Assembly: GCA_012295275.1 (NCBI GenBank)
Contig: CM022672.1
Span: 15,142,625-15,206,624 of the forward strand
Source: Chrysomallon squamiferum
Lineage: Eukaryota; Mollusca; Gastropoda; Neomphalida; Peltospiridae
Length of the DNA: 64,000 bases
Reading direction: 5' to 3'
Part shown: positions 27,506-42,506 of the stretch, one piece after another
Layout of the letters: the number at the start of each line of letters is the position of its first letter
How positions within the stretch are numbered: the first letter of the stretch is position 1
Program-made: the position numbers and the translations under genes
The notes under the pieces: generated by a model
Told to the model about the DNA's origin: nothing
Databases searched by the model: none
Seen by the model: the letters and a program-made list of their open reading frames with translations, nothing else

Positions 27506-30500
27506 GAAGTCTTATTTATAACTACTACTAATGCAGATTCTGAAAAATAACATATCCATAAATCATTTTGAAAGTGAAAATATAATAAATTCTGCAAGAC
27601 TAGAATAAAGAAATCGTAATTTAGATATAATTCAGTTAGAAATGAAATATATGGGAAGTGAAACATAGGGGAATATTAAATCCTCTACGTTTATTAACAG
27701 GATGAGATCAAACTGCATTTTAGATCCAAGTTTAATTTGACAATTAAAATGTAATTGAATAAAAATATAAAATACCAACAGATATGTATCTGATGTTTCT
27801 GAAATCAATCTTGCACACATAGTTAGACACACTGTTATTAATTAACGTTGGTGAATACGTAGATTTCTCATAATTAACATATTTACATAGTAACAGTTCT
27901 ATTTGAACTACATATAATATATGAATAATATATCTGTAAAACATGTAGATGGTTTGGTTCATGAAATAAGCACAATACACACATGGACGTCAGTTTGTGC
28001 TATTTTAATGGTTAGGAAAGCAATAAATTAATATTCACTAAGGCAAATGTGGCCATTACTGAAACGAAAAAAAAAGAGTTAAATATGTGCATCTATCTGA
28101 TTAGACTAATTACTAATAAATCTGTTAGCAGTGATTCACAAGTACTATTTCTGTCAAAATAATAATACAGCGACAAAAAAATAATAATATAGTCAAAGAC
28201 TGGACCAGTTCCAGTATAAAAAGATGATACTGATTCACTGACAAATATATAAAGCAAAAAATAAAGAGAAAGAAGAAACGTCATAAATTAAAAAAGGAAA
28301 TTATTAATAAAAAGATATAACTGAGCAAAAAACCAGTTATTGTACTTGTGCAGTCTAGAAGCAACAGTTCTAATTGCAACAGGGAAAAGCTAAAAGGCAG
28401 TTAATAAACAAAAAGCCACAAAGATCTAGAAAGCACTAGTCACAGCAGTGAGGAAGGTAAATATCAAAAGATACATGAAACAGGAGCACTAGTACATACA
28501 GTATCTGGAGTGATGCCTTTCAAGTCCTGGTGTTTGCTGGGAACTGTTGGCAAACAGTAAGGCTGAAAGGAAAGAAATGGCAAAGCAGTATGTAACAGTT
28601 TTACTAAACAGAGGAAATAATATAAAATAAACAATTACCTGAACGTATAATTGTACATATGCAAAAAACCTGGTGGTAAGAAATAAACTGAATAATCAAA
28701 TGATACAAATGGTAAATGATTTTGTTAATTCTAAAAATTAAAGAAATAATAATTAGAATAAATAAATAAAAGATAAAAACAAACAAACAAATAAATTAAT
28801 AATATTGTTTTATTCATTTTTCCTTTCCAAATTTTAAGCTTCTGTGTTCCGTTGCATGCAAAGATTTAACAATATCCACATTCAGCTTGCCTCCACATAA
28901 TAAAATTGCAAACCAATTTAACAAATTAATTATATTAATCTGCTTCAAATTAGTCTGACTAACCCACCTTTTTTCAATAATTCTAGAAATTACCGTCACT
29001 GCATTGAAAAAGGATGATAAAGCAAATAATAAAAACAAAAGAAAAAACAAAAGAAAATAACAGACAAAAGACAAACAGAGAAGACAAGTCATATTAACTG
29101 AGATTAAAAGAAGGTGAACTATATATTCAAATATATAATCAGAAATGTATACAAATTACATACATTAATGAATAATGAGTCCTGGTATAAACACAAAAAT
29201 CTATTACCTAACAAATAGTTCATCCAAATTTTTACAGCTGAAACAACATGATCCTTATTGGCATTTCTATCATATATTGAAAACCACAGTATATATCCAT
29301 TAAAACAGAATCAGAATGGTTTCTACTCTGAAGATAACAAGCTTCTGAAGGTTTGAGCCAAGTCCCAAAAATACAGGTTTTATTAACTCTGGGGCACCCC
29401 CATTGTAAATGTCTAAAGTCCAATTACCACCAGAAAAGGTAAGTATTTGTTATTATTTGTTGTAAATGTGTGGCATTTTCTTCCAGGCTCTCAAATGAAT
29501 GAATACACATATATTGCTATTTTCATAATTATCATACACCATCACAGACAAACAGACAATTTTACCTTTGAACAATCCCCTATCAAGTCAGGTTCCTCAC
29601 TAAGTCGTGCACAGGCTGACATCATCAGAGCTTCATTTGCAGAATGACAGCGATGTAGTGATCTAGAAGATGCAACCTGAACCACAAAAAAAAAAAAAAA
29701 AAAATAAAAATAACACCACTGCACAAAGATCGCTAATTTTACTGCATTATTAACTGCTAAATAAATAAAATTATTTTTCACATCATGTATACGTATAACA
29801 AATGCTACTGTAATATTGAGTGAATAATTATCAAATTTTCAGCATTTTATTATTGACAGCTCAATTTTTAAATATAAAGCAAAGATAATCATCTAAATTG
29901 TTTCAGAATCAATCAGTACTATGTTAATAAATATTTTATATTTAAGTAGATAAATATATAACTAATGAACAAAAAAAAATATATATTTATAAACTTTATT
30001 AATACAAAGTGTGTACGTATGTGAGTGCATGCAAAAACACACATGCTGCACGTTCATTTTGGTTAACATTTATACTTTAACAATTAGAAAAATTAAGTTT
30101 TATCTATATATGAAATTACAGTTTTGTAAGTTGAACTCTTACTTTCTGAACAGCAGGAACAGTTTTTTTTATATTAGATTATCAGGAAAAAAAACAATAA
30201 AAATAAATCAAAAATAAAAATTACCGCCTTCATATCAACTTCAGCATAATCATCACCATCATTGTCATTGTCAGTTCCAGGTTTCCTACGTTTATTTTGA
30301 ATTGGTGCCATTTCATCTTGGGGTGGGTCAGAGCGTTTAAATGACAGCTGTGTTCTCACATCAAATGACTGTGATCTAATAAACCTCCGAGCTATGCTTC
30401 GTCTGGTCTGTAAAATTATATTTAGACACAACTACAGAAAACACTGCCTCTTCAGAAGGTAAAAAACAAAGAGGTGCATTTTTTTTTTAATTAGAAGCTG

Positions 30501-30679
30501 AAATTTCTGGTACATTTATGTTAGTTTGGTCTTTGAAATAATAATAATAAAATAAATTATTTAAAATTGTTGAAACTAAAGCAGACATACATATGATGTG
30601 AAGTTTACTCTTTCCACCAAACATTTCTAATATTACATGTGTAAAAAAAAAAAAAAAAGAAAAAAAGGAAGAATATATG

Positions 30680-30771
<92 letters not shown>

Positions 30772-33300
30772 TGTAAATATATATGGTTTATAAAAGTCAT
30801 AAACTGTACTCCAGGTATCACCATTAACAAAGTTTAAAAACAATTAAATAGCCTTTTTAAAAGATACGAAGCATGGAAAATATTTATCATCTAAAACATG
30901 TTGAATTTAAAAAATGAAAATTAAAATTGTACTGAAGACTTATTACACAACTTCTTGCAAATCACTTGCATAATGTTTAAAGATGGGAACAATTCCCATT
31001 CGTAACTGTGTGATCTGATAAGGAAAGAATAAAAAATAGATCCTGTCAAACGAACAGAAACAGCCTATTCTGGATCTGATCTGTTCAGGAAGAAAAGAAC
31101 ATGTGAGAGTTTACACACAGCTCAAAGTTAAGAAGGAGACTTACAACAGGAGTAGTATCATCATCATCTGTGAACTTGGGTAACTTATTCAGAACTGGAG
31201 CACTGAACAATTTGGCCATGCTTCCCGGAACCTGGTCATTAATCTGGAAAAGATTGAATTCTTTAACTAGGTTAGCCAAACTGATTTTAAAACATTACTG
31301 TGACAAAATGAATGATACAGAAGAATGGTGTCTTTGGTATTTTCGACAGCATTTTTACTGTTAACATATTTCCTACTATATTGTTAGTGTAATAATGATT
31401 TAAAAAAAATAAAAAAAAAAAATAAAATAAAACAAACAAAAAAGCATTGTAACATTAATCAGGAAAAAATTTTATTCTTGAACTAGGTAATCCAATCACT
31501 CTAAGAAAATTATCTTGATAAAAAGAATGATGTGAAAACATGTAGCATCCATGGTATTTTCCAAAGTAATTTGTACTGTTAAATGTTTCAAACCACACAC
31601 ACACACACACACACTCTTCATTGAAAAAAAAAATCTGAATGGCACTGTAATTCACTGAAGTTTACAGACAAGCATTAGACACCTGTGCATTACATCTGGA
31701 CCTACCAAAGATTTAATATTAGATAATCTACTGCTGCATTTCAGTCACCTTATTTTAAGTTGTTTCTGATAAAACAAAATACTTACACAAACTGAGCATC
31801 AAGTCTATTATGCAGCATAATGGATTTTACAAAATATCTATACAAACTGAGTTTATAAATTACAATTGACTCTTGCATTCAATTATTCTGAAAAATGTTG
31901 TTTTTTGTTTTTTGAGCAAGTAAAAATCACATAAATATATATTTTTTTCTTTTCCTGAACAAAATAACTATTTCTGTGAATGATGTCTCTTACATCTTTA
32001 GTTAAACAAAAATTTCAAAAAAATTTTCAGTTCGGTTTTAAATATTTTTAAAAAAAATGCCCTTATTACCGTAGCTACTTCTTGGTCAAAGATTTCCAAG
32101 AAGCCATCATCCACATCACCTTCACTGCTAGTTAGTGGAGACATTTTTAAATTAACAGGACTAGTTGAACCGACTGTGGGCAAGGGTCCATCTTCATTCT
32201 GAAATGATAAAACTTATCATGTAATTTTTTTAAACATCTGAAAGTAATGATTATTAAATTTCACTGACAAAATATTTAAACAAATTCAACTTTAAAATGA
32301 ACAGCTCCATCATACTAAAAATGTCATGAACTGTGAACCTAATTCTGACAGTGATCAAACTGAGATGGTGAGTTTTCAATTTTTACATGTTAATTGAAAA
32401 AAAAACAAAAAAACATTAATAATATTTTTAAGATTAAAACAAACCACTTTTTTTTAATAAATCAATAATAAAGAATTTAAAAAAATTATAAATGTAAAAT
32501 GGATAAAGCTTACTGAAGGACTGAATGTTTCAGAAAATGATCTTTTCTTCGACGGAGATTTGACTGGGGAATATTTCTGAGGTGAGCAAGTGTCCTCACT
32601 AATTATCTTTGACCTTCGGGGTGGTACTTTGGCAGGAACAGCAAATCTAAAGCGTTCATCCTGTTACAAACAAAACAAAAAGTTAAAAATATTTTTTTTA
32701 TTAAAGAATACACAAGAGCTTTTTAATTGTGTTTGTTTTGTTTTTTTTTTTTTTTTTTTTTTTTAATACAAATACTTATTATTAAATGAAGCATTCAGTA
32801 CTTTTCTCACACCTAATTTTATGCTTTTTACAATTTTACATACATGTACATACACATTCTGTCTTTAGTTAGATATATATGGATGTTTTATCAATAAAAA
32901 AAAAATTGGATAATTAAGATATATGTATCTTAATTATCCAATTTTTTTTTTAACTGATAAAACAGTGTAATTACAAACATAGTGTACATATAACACAGTA
33001 ATAACATGTTTAAAATATTAAATAAAACAGATAGTCTCCTCTTTCTCTCAAAATGTTGAGAGAAATTTAAATGTACCTTATCCTTGTCAATATCAATACC
33101 ACTGTCTTGTGAACTGGACTCATCCAGATCCAGAATGTGGTTTTCAGAAAACAAATCTACATCATCATCATGTTTGTCACATGCAAATGAATTCTCCTTG
33201 TCTTGGAAATCAGTTGGACTGTCATATCTTAACATTGGTAGCTGAAGAAAAAAAAGTTATTACCAATATATTTTCTTTAACTAGAAAAAAGACTGGTAAC

Positions 33301-33333
<33 letters not shown>

Positions 33334-33887
33334 CAATTAAAAAAAATTTCACAAGAATTTATGACAGTTAATGTAAAAATGTAATAGCATAGCATGTTCT
33401 GTATTATTTATTGTTTAAACCTATAATAGCACTGTTTCAATGGACCCCATCACTGTATCAGTCAATAATAAATTAAGATGTCTGTTACCTTGAAAGTAAG
33501 CAAAATGAAAGTTTAATTACATCACTTTTGTTCCACATAGAGAATTTCCTTTGTTAACTGAACTTGGCACTACTACTGGAATCCAAAATTACCCTTGTTA
33601 ACATTCTATCATTTTTCTATATTTTCTAAAACTAAATCTTGTTTATCAATCAATATAATGTGCATCCAAATTATTTTTACTATTTCATATTTCACAATTC
33701 AATAATTAAGTTGTGAGACTTTTTCTTCACAAAATAATGCAAGTAATTATAGAAATTCAAATAAAAATTGTGAATTATTTTTGCTATATTATTACTTACA
33801 GGTGAAGAGTCTATTTTTCTAAATGCTATCGTCTTCTTTCTGAAAACATTAAATAAATAAAAATTAAAAATTAAAAATTAAAAAAAA

Positions 33888-33950
<63 letters not shown>

Positions 33951-36900
33951 AAATGAAATGAAATGAAATAAAATACATTAAAATAATAGACATATTTCCA
34001 GTAAAATGTAGGAAAAATAGTGTATGACACGTTTATAATCACTACACAACTTACTTTGAAAAGGCATCTGGTGGAATGTCAACATTTCTTTTGAATACAC
34101 TACTAAAACGGTGCAAGCTGCAAAAACAAAACAAACAATATGGAATGAGTGTTTAACTTCCAAAAAGCATTTTGTAATAAAATACTACATGCACAAAATA
34201 AATTATATTTCTAGATAACTGCAAATGTTTAAATTTTTGAAACAGAAGTATAATTACATTATGATCGTGTTACACAATGCCATGTATTACACAGGTGGTT
34301 AAATGAAGCCATGTTGTGAAAGGAAACAAGAGACAAAGGATTTACATTCTGACTCAAATTAGTAACAACACCAGTCAGAGATTTAGCACCTGCTTGTTCT
34401 AAAAACGACACATAATCTTGCAGGCCCAATTTTAGTTATTATTCTACAGCAAGCCAATTTGTTGAAACAACATTTTTGTTAATTCTGTTTTGATCACAGA
34501 ATAAGACTTATTCTTTCCTTTCATCTCTCTCTCAACACCTCAGATTCCAAAATCTATTAATTATCTATGCTGGATATTTCGAGCGGTTTGTTGAAACAGC
34601 ATTTTCTCTTACTGTGCTTTGACAACATTACACGAGTTCTTCAACACTTTTTTTTCTCTCATAACACCACCAAAACAAAAATCTATTACCTAACAAATAG
34701 TTCATCCAAATTTCTACAGCAAGCCAGTGAGCTGAAACAACATGTTCCTTATTGGCGTTTATATCTTACAACACAAATTACATGTATTTCTTATTCTTAA
34801 CACTTTATATTCAATGTATACTGGACATTTTGTTCAGTTTTCTAAAGCAAGTATGTTTGATGCAACAACTCTTTCTTTTACTGTCTTTTGATTAAACAAC
34901 AGAAATTGTTCTTTCCTTTTATTTATTAAAAAGTCTCTATTGCATTGTTTGTTTCATTTTCCTGCAGCAAGCCAGTTTTTTGGAACAGTATTTTCAATTA
35001 ATTGTGTTTTGAACAACAAACAGAACTCACATAACACTTCATATTTAAAATCTATTAACAATCCATGCTAGATATTTTGTTCAGTTTTCTATAGAAAGCC
35101 AGTTTATTGAAACAATGCATTCAATAACCATTCTTCTTCACTCACCCTCAACACCTCATATTCAGAAACTATTAACTATCTATGTGGAACAGTTTTCTGA
35201 GTAGGAAGATTTAAGAGTGAGAAGCAGTTATGGAGTAGGTCATTAGGAACCAATGAACTTGTATCAGCAGGAACACAAAGGATCTTCTTCTCTCCAGGGA
35301 AAGTAATTCAGTGATGGACAAAGGAATAGGTTCTGCAGGATATGCTAAAACAACACCTTGAAACCTTAATTATACTAACAATGTTATGCTGCATTCCCAA
35401 GACAATTTAATCAAACAAAATGCTGGATCAAAATCAGTTCATTTAATCTTTAATCTAAGAACGGGTGGTCAGTTTTTCATCTGTACAACATAAACAGAAA
35501 TGCCAATGTTGTGATATTTGAATTTTAATCTTTACAAGAAAATCTGGTTGTAATGACAAATATAATTAATCTTATCTAAGCAGTGAGTGGAGTAAAGAAA
35601 ATATTTTAAAGGAAATTAACTCGATTAGATAAGCCAAAGTTCTTGGTAAACATTTCTTTAGATATATTATTATTATATTATTTTGTTGTTGTTTTTTTTT
35701 AAAGAAAGAAAAATAAAGGATGACACATGGGTTAATATTTTTAACAAAAAAAAAAAAAGGAATAAAAAAAGAGGAATACAACAATCCAATAAATAAAAAA
35801 CACACAAAAAATCCCAACAATAATAAATAAATAAATAACACTGTAATAATAATTATTAATATTAAATGTGGCTGAAGAACAAATACTGAGGGAATAAATA
35901 AGCATAAAATACATTTAAAAAAATAAAATAAAAAAAATAAATAAATAAAAATACAAATACATATATAATAATAAAAAAAAAAACAATTTTATCAGAAATT
36001 ACAATGACTTTTAAATTTGATTACAAATCCCACAGATTCTCTAAGTTCAAAAACCTCACAAACCTAATCACTATTAAGTTAAAACCAACAACACAGAAAA
36101 TGTCATCACTTTAAATTACACTAACAGCATAAATCTAACAGTTCCAAATATAATAAATACCAGAGATAAAAGAACATAAAAACAGTTCTATGTTGAATGT
36201 TTTGCTGAAAGAAAAAGAAGGAATCAAAAGGATTACACCTATGAGTAAAAACCCCTTGAGATAATTCTCTTTCAGAAAAAAAAAAAAAATAGGATGCAGA
36301 GAGATTAAGTCACAAATATGCAAAGAAAGGCAGGCTGGGAAAGTTGTCAAAGTAGCCTAGGGCTCTCTGGATTACAGTCAAAACTTTTTGTGCATAGCAA
36401 GTTAATGCATCATGTACACAATCTACCATTGTAGTATGTAACAGAAAATTGCAAAGTTGTCCTCAGTTTTTGTTCCTGATCAGTTTAATTAAAACATCTA
36501 GTTCTGCAATGCAAAGCATTGTGGCCATTTATAAGGTTGATTATCTCTACAGTTATCACCAGTGTGGAATATAAATTAAAGAGATTATTTAAAAGTTAAT
36601 ATGCAAAATATATTACTAATGGATTATTAAATGATTTTGTTAAGTTTTGAAAAAAAATAAAAAAAAATAAGAATATCCACACTCAGTTATTATTATTATT
36701 AAAGTCACAAGGATTTTTAAATCAAATATATACATTAAAGACACAAGTTTAAAGAAATAAAATTAGAAACCATAACTGGTTAAACTGTGATGGTATTTAT
36801 ATGGTATTTAGTTTTATGACTGATGACTAATCAGCTCTTTGACATAGTTAATATTAAAAAACAAAATAATAAATAAATGAATAAAAAAAAAAAAAAAAAA

Positions 36901-39900
36901 ACATTGAACATTTTGGTAAACAATTTACATTAGAAACTTAAGAGTATTTTAACTGAAAAAAACTTTAAAAACAAATAATAATTTTTTGGAATAAAACAAA
37001 TTTAATGTACTGCTAATATAATAGTTAAATTCTCCACTGATAACTAATTTGAATGGCAAAAACTTGTATTTAGTTTTTGGTTCTATCCTGATCAATGATT
37101 TTAATTGTTTAAGTAGAAACATTGTTGAAATCAAACTCAAATTAGAACATTCAGCTAACACATTAATAAAAAAATACTTTTGATGAATAAAAAACAGCAT
37201 TCATTTTTAATTTTATTACGTTACTAAATCACCTGTTTTAATTAATTCATTAAAAACACTTGACAAAAGAAATTAATATCTGACTAGGATATTCATCAAA
37301 TATCCCTTTGAAAGATCATTTATGATCGACATTTATTTATACCAGAGAACAATGAATTAGCTGCTTTGTATTATTTAATTAAAAATACTTATTGAAACAA
37401 ATAAAAATGTATCATTCTTTACACATCAATTAAATATCCCTTTGAAAATTAATTTACAACAAGCAGTTGGTACTGGGTTTTATGAATTGGCTTATTTGAT
37501 TAATTAAACACAGTAGAATAAGACCAGTGGCAATTATTTAAACATTGAAGAAACCTGTGAAATCAATGCAACAAAACACAGTATCATCCTATTCAACTAA
37601 TTGCTGTCCCTTTTTTCTTCAAGAAAAAGCCCAGAGTGTAGTCTGATTAAAATTTGAAAAAAGGGGTAAAAAAGTATAATGAGCTTTTGAAAAATAAATC
37701 AAACATACTTTTAATTTAAGAATTGTAATAATGGCCCATCCACATCAAAGGAAGGAGAACAAACTGATCTCCTGCAGCTAAAATAACCATTCACTAATTC
37801 TTGCATTGTAAAAAAGGCCCTTACTGATGTAATGCATTTAAGATGATAAATGGAGTGACCAGCCTTGAATTACAAAGCAACAAGGGAAAAAGAGTAATAA
37901 AAAGAGTTGTGCTGGATTAAAAGTCTTCTCAAAACAATAAAGGATGTCTGACAATAGTGTTCATTCCACTGAAACTGGGAGTCGATTGTGCAATCTTCTC
38001 ACATTCCGGAATGGGAAAAACAAATTCTTTTTATGACTGTAGATAAAACAGTCACATTTACTGTCATGGTAGTACAACTGAATAATAGTTGTTAGGTTTA
38101 ATAATCATCCACAAGAGAAATAAAAAATACCATTACAAATCATGATATCCATTCCATTCATTTTCTGATCGGCTGTTTAATAGATTAAACATTTGTTAGG
38201 TTTACAAAGTAATAATAATAATAATAATAAATACTGTCATGGCAATTAACAGAAAAATGAGTGCTACACAAAAATAAAAAATAAACATTGTTACCAATTA
38301 AGATGTCTACAAATCCATCAATAGTGATAAAACAATTATGATGACTGTCCAACAGTTGTTATATCAATGAAGAATAAAGATTAAAATAAACAAGTACATA
38401 AAATAGCTAATTAAATAAAATAAATAAAATGCAGATACAGATAGAGATATAAATAAATAAATAAATAAATAGATTAAAATAAAAAATAAAATAAGATTCA
38501 TGATAAAATATGCTATCCATAAAGTGGTGCATTACAATTAACAACTTTTTATTTTCGTTACACTGATATAATGTCTGAAATACAAATCAGATTATCACAG
38601 TACTAATAATAATATTTAAAAAATAAATTTCTTTCTTTGTCTTTTTATATTATTATTATTATTATTATTATTTTTATTTTATTATTTTGTTTATTTAAAT
38701 CAACTGAATAACAATGAATTAATAAATAAATATTTTCAGTAGCTGGGAAAACTGAGATGTCCTTATAAATATAATTTATTCATCTGTTATGGTGGCTATG
38801 TTCCTTTATCATTCATTTCTTCAAACATTTTTACAGTGGAAAACTACATAAAGGAAAATGTAAATAGCATTTAAAATTTTGTTGCTATTTTGACCGACAG
38901 TGAAACAGTAATTTCTACAGCTATTCTTGGCATTCAGTTTTATTAGTACCCACCCATACATACACATACACATACACATAGGGGCAGCTGCCTTAAAGAA
39001 AAGTAAAAGCTTTTCAGTGTGTTGCAGTAGGTGTTAATTCAGACCAACTACTCAAACATTGGGCTGTAAAACACCACAGTGTATTTTACAATATTCCAAA
39101 GGTGATTTAGCCACCAGTGGGAATTCCTGGGGCCAATTAGCCAATCAGGTTTTAACAACTCCGTCTTAATTGGCAGTTCTGCAGTTCCTACTGTGCAGCC
39201 ATGGCTCCAGGCAGTGACTTTTAAAACTTCTTCAATAGTACACAGTAAATCAGTGAAAAGCAGAAAGAGAATTTTATTACTGCAAAGTGTAGTACAAAGG
39301 AATGCACTTAAATAAAAGCATGGTTAAACCCTGAGGTATAAAAATATATATGTCCATGTCAACATGCATTATTATTTAGCTAAAACCCTAAACTGATACC
39401 CTATACACACACATTATTGACTGCAAGTGTTATGTGGATGCATTTTATTTACCTATCATAGGTATTTCAAGTTTTTTTGTAAGTTCTTGAAGGTTGTGTA
39501 ATGGGCTAATCATTAAGATATTTTGTTAAATTAGTGTAAAATTAGATGAGTTTCAGAAAAAATAATGTAATATAAACAAATTCTTTAATTGTCATTATAA
39601 TTATTATGTTTATTAGAAATAATTAAATAAGATACCCTGTGCAACTGTAATATGTTTTGCATAAAAGTATAAAAAAAAATCTTATAAAAATGAAAGAAAA
39701 AAAAAATTAAATAAAAAGATAGGAAAAGGAAAAAAAAAAATCAAAATAATAATAAATTGGTGGGGGGGTGGATTTGCTGGATTATTTGTTTTAAGTGGTA
39801 CCATAAAAATTCTAAAATAAAACACTTTTCAGAAAAACTCAAAATAAATGAATATCTGAACAAATACAGGAATTTCAAAAATCAATGAATAAAATACTAA

Positions 39901-42219
39901 ATTGTCTAGTCTAAATTACTTTCTTTTTCTTTTTTCTTTATTGTACTAAAATCCCATCTGCTCATCTGGCTGACAAACGAAGCCATTCACTGTAGGGTTA
40001 TTAAAGTTCACTTTGCACCTCACAATCAGCAGATGGGCTTGTCTGGCAATCCTGTCGGCGGGGCCACTCTGGCCCTGGTGGTATGTCTCTTGTAAGCCAT
40101 GACCACCAGGGCAGCTGATGAGCACATGGTGGTTCATTGATTGCATCCAGATAGTGGTGGTCCTGTGTACTGTGGACTGAGAGAGGGAGAGCAACAGGTG
40201 GTTACACAGAACAGATGTAGTCTGTGTTATCAGGCCAAGTCTTGCAGGGATTGTGTCAACCTCTAAGGACAAAGACAGAGGCCATGGCTCAGTTTTAAAT
40301 CTAGCTCTGTGTAGTTAGGTTCGGGTTTTACTCTGCTGATGTTTGCCTTTGCAAATACAAATGATCAAACATCAGTTTTTGGGGCTGTTATTGAATAAAA
40401 AAAAAAACCCCAAAAACAAAACTAAAGATGCCACATGAGCTAAACTGAATTTGATAGGCTTGATTACGTAATCAGTTTAAAGTTGTATCAAAAGATAAAA
40501 GGGAAAAGAAGCCATGGGTGATTACATAATATGCAGACCTTAGCAATGTGATCTATTCAGAGTTCACAATGAAAGTCTTCTTTATTTCTACATGTGATAA
40601 AATGATATATAACATTAAAATCAGAAAACACAAATTACATATTCATATGATTTCAATGCACATAAAAATTAAAATGATCCATAACAGAATTAAAAATCCT
40701 CAAAACCGTGTTCTTATGATAATGAAGTAAAATTCTATTTATATAACCTGAATTTACTTATAAGCAGCATTATACTGTCAGGGAAAACTAAACATGATAT
40801 GTCTTCTCTCCAATCTCTAACAATATGTACACAATTTTCCAAAACTTTATTATTTTTATTTTATAGCATCTGAAAAGCAAGGCAGAAGTATAACTTGTTA
40901 TAAAATTTGTAAATACAAAACACTGTCATCAATGTGTCAAAACTGTTTTGGCACCTTTTGGCCAAACTGTATGAAGTTAAAGCAACAGTGCTAGACAAAA
41001 ATGTCATTTGTTGGTAATGTTCAATTTGGGTGACATCAATTTTTTTCTAAGACTTAATTTAACAATATTCACACATGGCTGTAATTATAGATTAGCATCT
41101 TTCTGGATCTTACACATTAGAAGGAAAAAAAAAAAGTTCAGTAAAGAAAAAAAAAATGTCAATGCTTTAGATAAATGATTGGTTGTCAATCAGTAATAAT
41201 TATCATAAGAATAGGAAAAGATTTGGTTTACTTATCACACCAACACTCAGTCCAAAAGAGTGTAACAAAATTTATCAATCTGTCATGTATTATTTTTTAT
41301 TTATTTTGCATAAATTATTTTGTCAGTAACATTTCTTTTCTTATCTTTTTCTTTTTTTGTGGAAGGGTGGGCACATACTGTATGTACAGTAATCTGAGAG
41401 AGAAAAAAATAGTAATAAAAAGAGAATGTAATAACAATATTAGTTGTAATTAGTTGTAATGTTAGTTATAATTAAATGGTTTTACCTCATTTCCAGTGTT
41501 GGTGAATCTATCAAGGTTGGAGAATCTACAAAACATCCTGAAAAATACATGACAACTGTAAGAAATATTTTTAAAAACAAGAAATAAAAATACCACAGTA
41601 AAAAATTTGTTTTAATCTTAAAAAAAATAAGTATTTTCAAAGAAAAAAGTGACACAATAATAATAACATAATATTATAACAACAACAACAACAAAATAAT
41701 AGTCTGGAGATATTAGAATAAACCCATTACTATCCATGATGAAAATGCAGCAGAAAGCATGTTTAATGTTTATGGTCTTTACACTGAGATTATGAACAAA
41801 GTCTCAGTTCATGAGTATTTATATTTTTTCCATTTTAATAAAAAGTTACAAAATACATTTTATATTTAATAATTATTATTTTTAATATTGATGATTAAAA
41901 CAGAAGTAATATGAAATAATATTATGGAAACAAAGTATTTTTTCTTCACACACACCCCACCAATCTGATGAAAATATGAAAATAAGCAATTTTACAAATC
42001 AAAAATATTTCAGTTTAAGCTATTGGTTTTTTTCAGTTTGGTAATTTTATATGTCTCAGCATAATCAGAATCATTTAATCCAAACAGTTTTGTAATACAA
42101 CTGTTTTACAGTGTTCTTGGGATTTTCCTGTTTGTTGTGGCTGTCACTTTCTCTCAAGCATCAAAACTGTACACTGATAGGGAGAGTCTAATAGACAGAA
42201 ACAGAGACAGATACAAAGA

Positions 42220-42283
<64 letters not shown>

Positions 42284-42468
42284 AATATATGCAGCTGAAC
42301 ACAATTCAAGAATTTCAAATACCATCTTAAACACAAATAAGTATTACACTATATAGTCAAAATTAAAGGTTATTTGAGAATTTGAATTGATGAAAAAATA
42401 ACTGATTTATATTTATCAAAAAAACAAAATGTAACTTATGAAATGGAGTAAATTTGATTAAGAAAGTA

Positions 42469-42506
<38 letters not shown>

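Larger units (their letters stand above)
34118..41485 (-). other. CDC25 intron 3 (7.4 kb)
   Basis: The longest intron of the gene. It contains a degenerate tandem array (34421-35190), many A-rich runs (35746-35757, 36276-36289, 36882-36901), a cluster of three CCAAT boxes (39133-39183), and a cryptic exon-like ORF ending in a poly(A) signal (39937-40262). Stretches at about 38980-39290 and 39950-40330 are clearly less AT-rich than the rest and may be regulatory or old insertions. Confidence 0.65.

Noticed and set aside
30487-30843. Long Thr-His and Cys-Val repeat ORFs
   Set aside because: Translations of the GT microsatellite in CDC25 intron 9.
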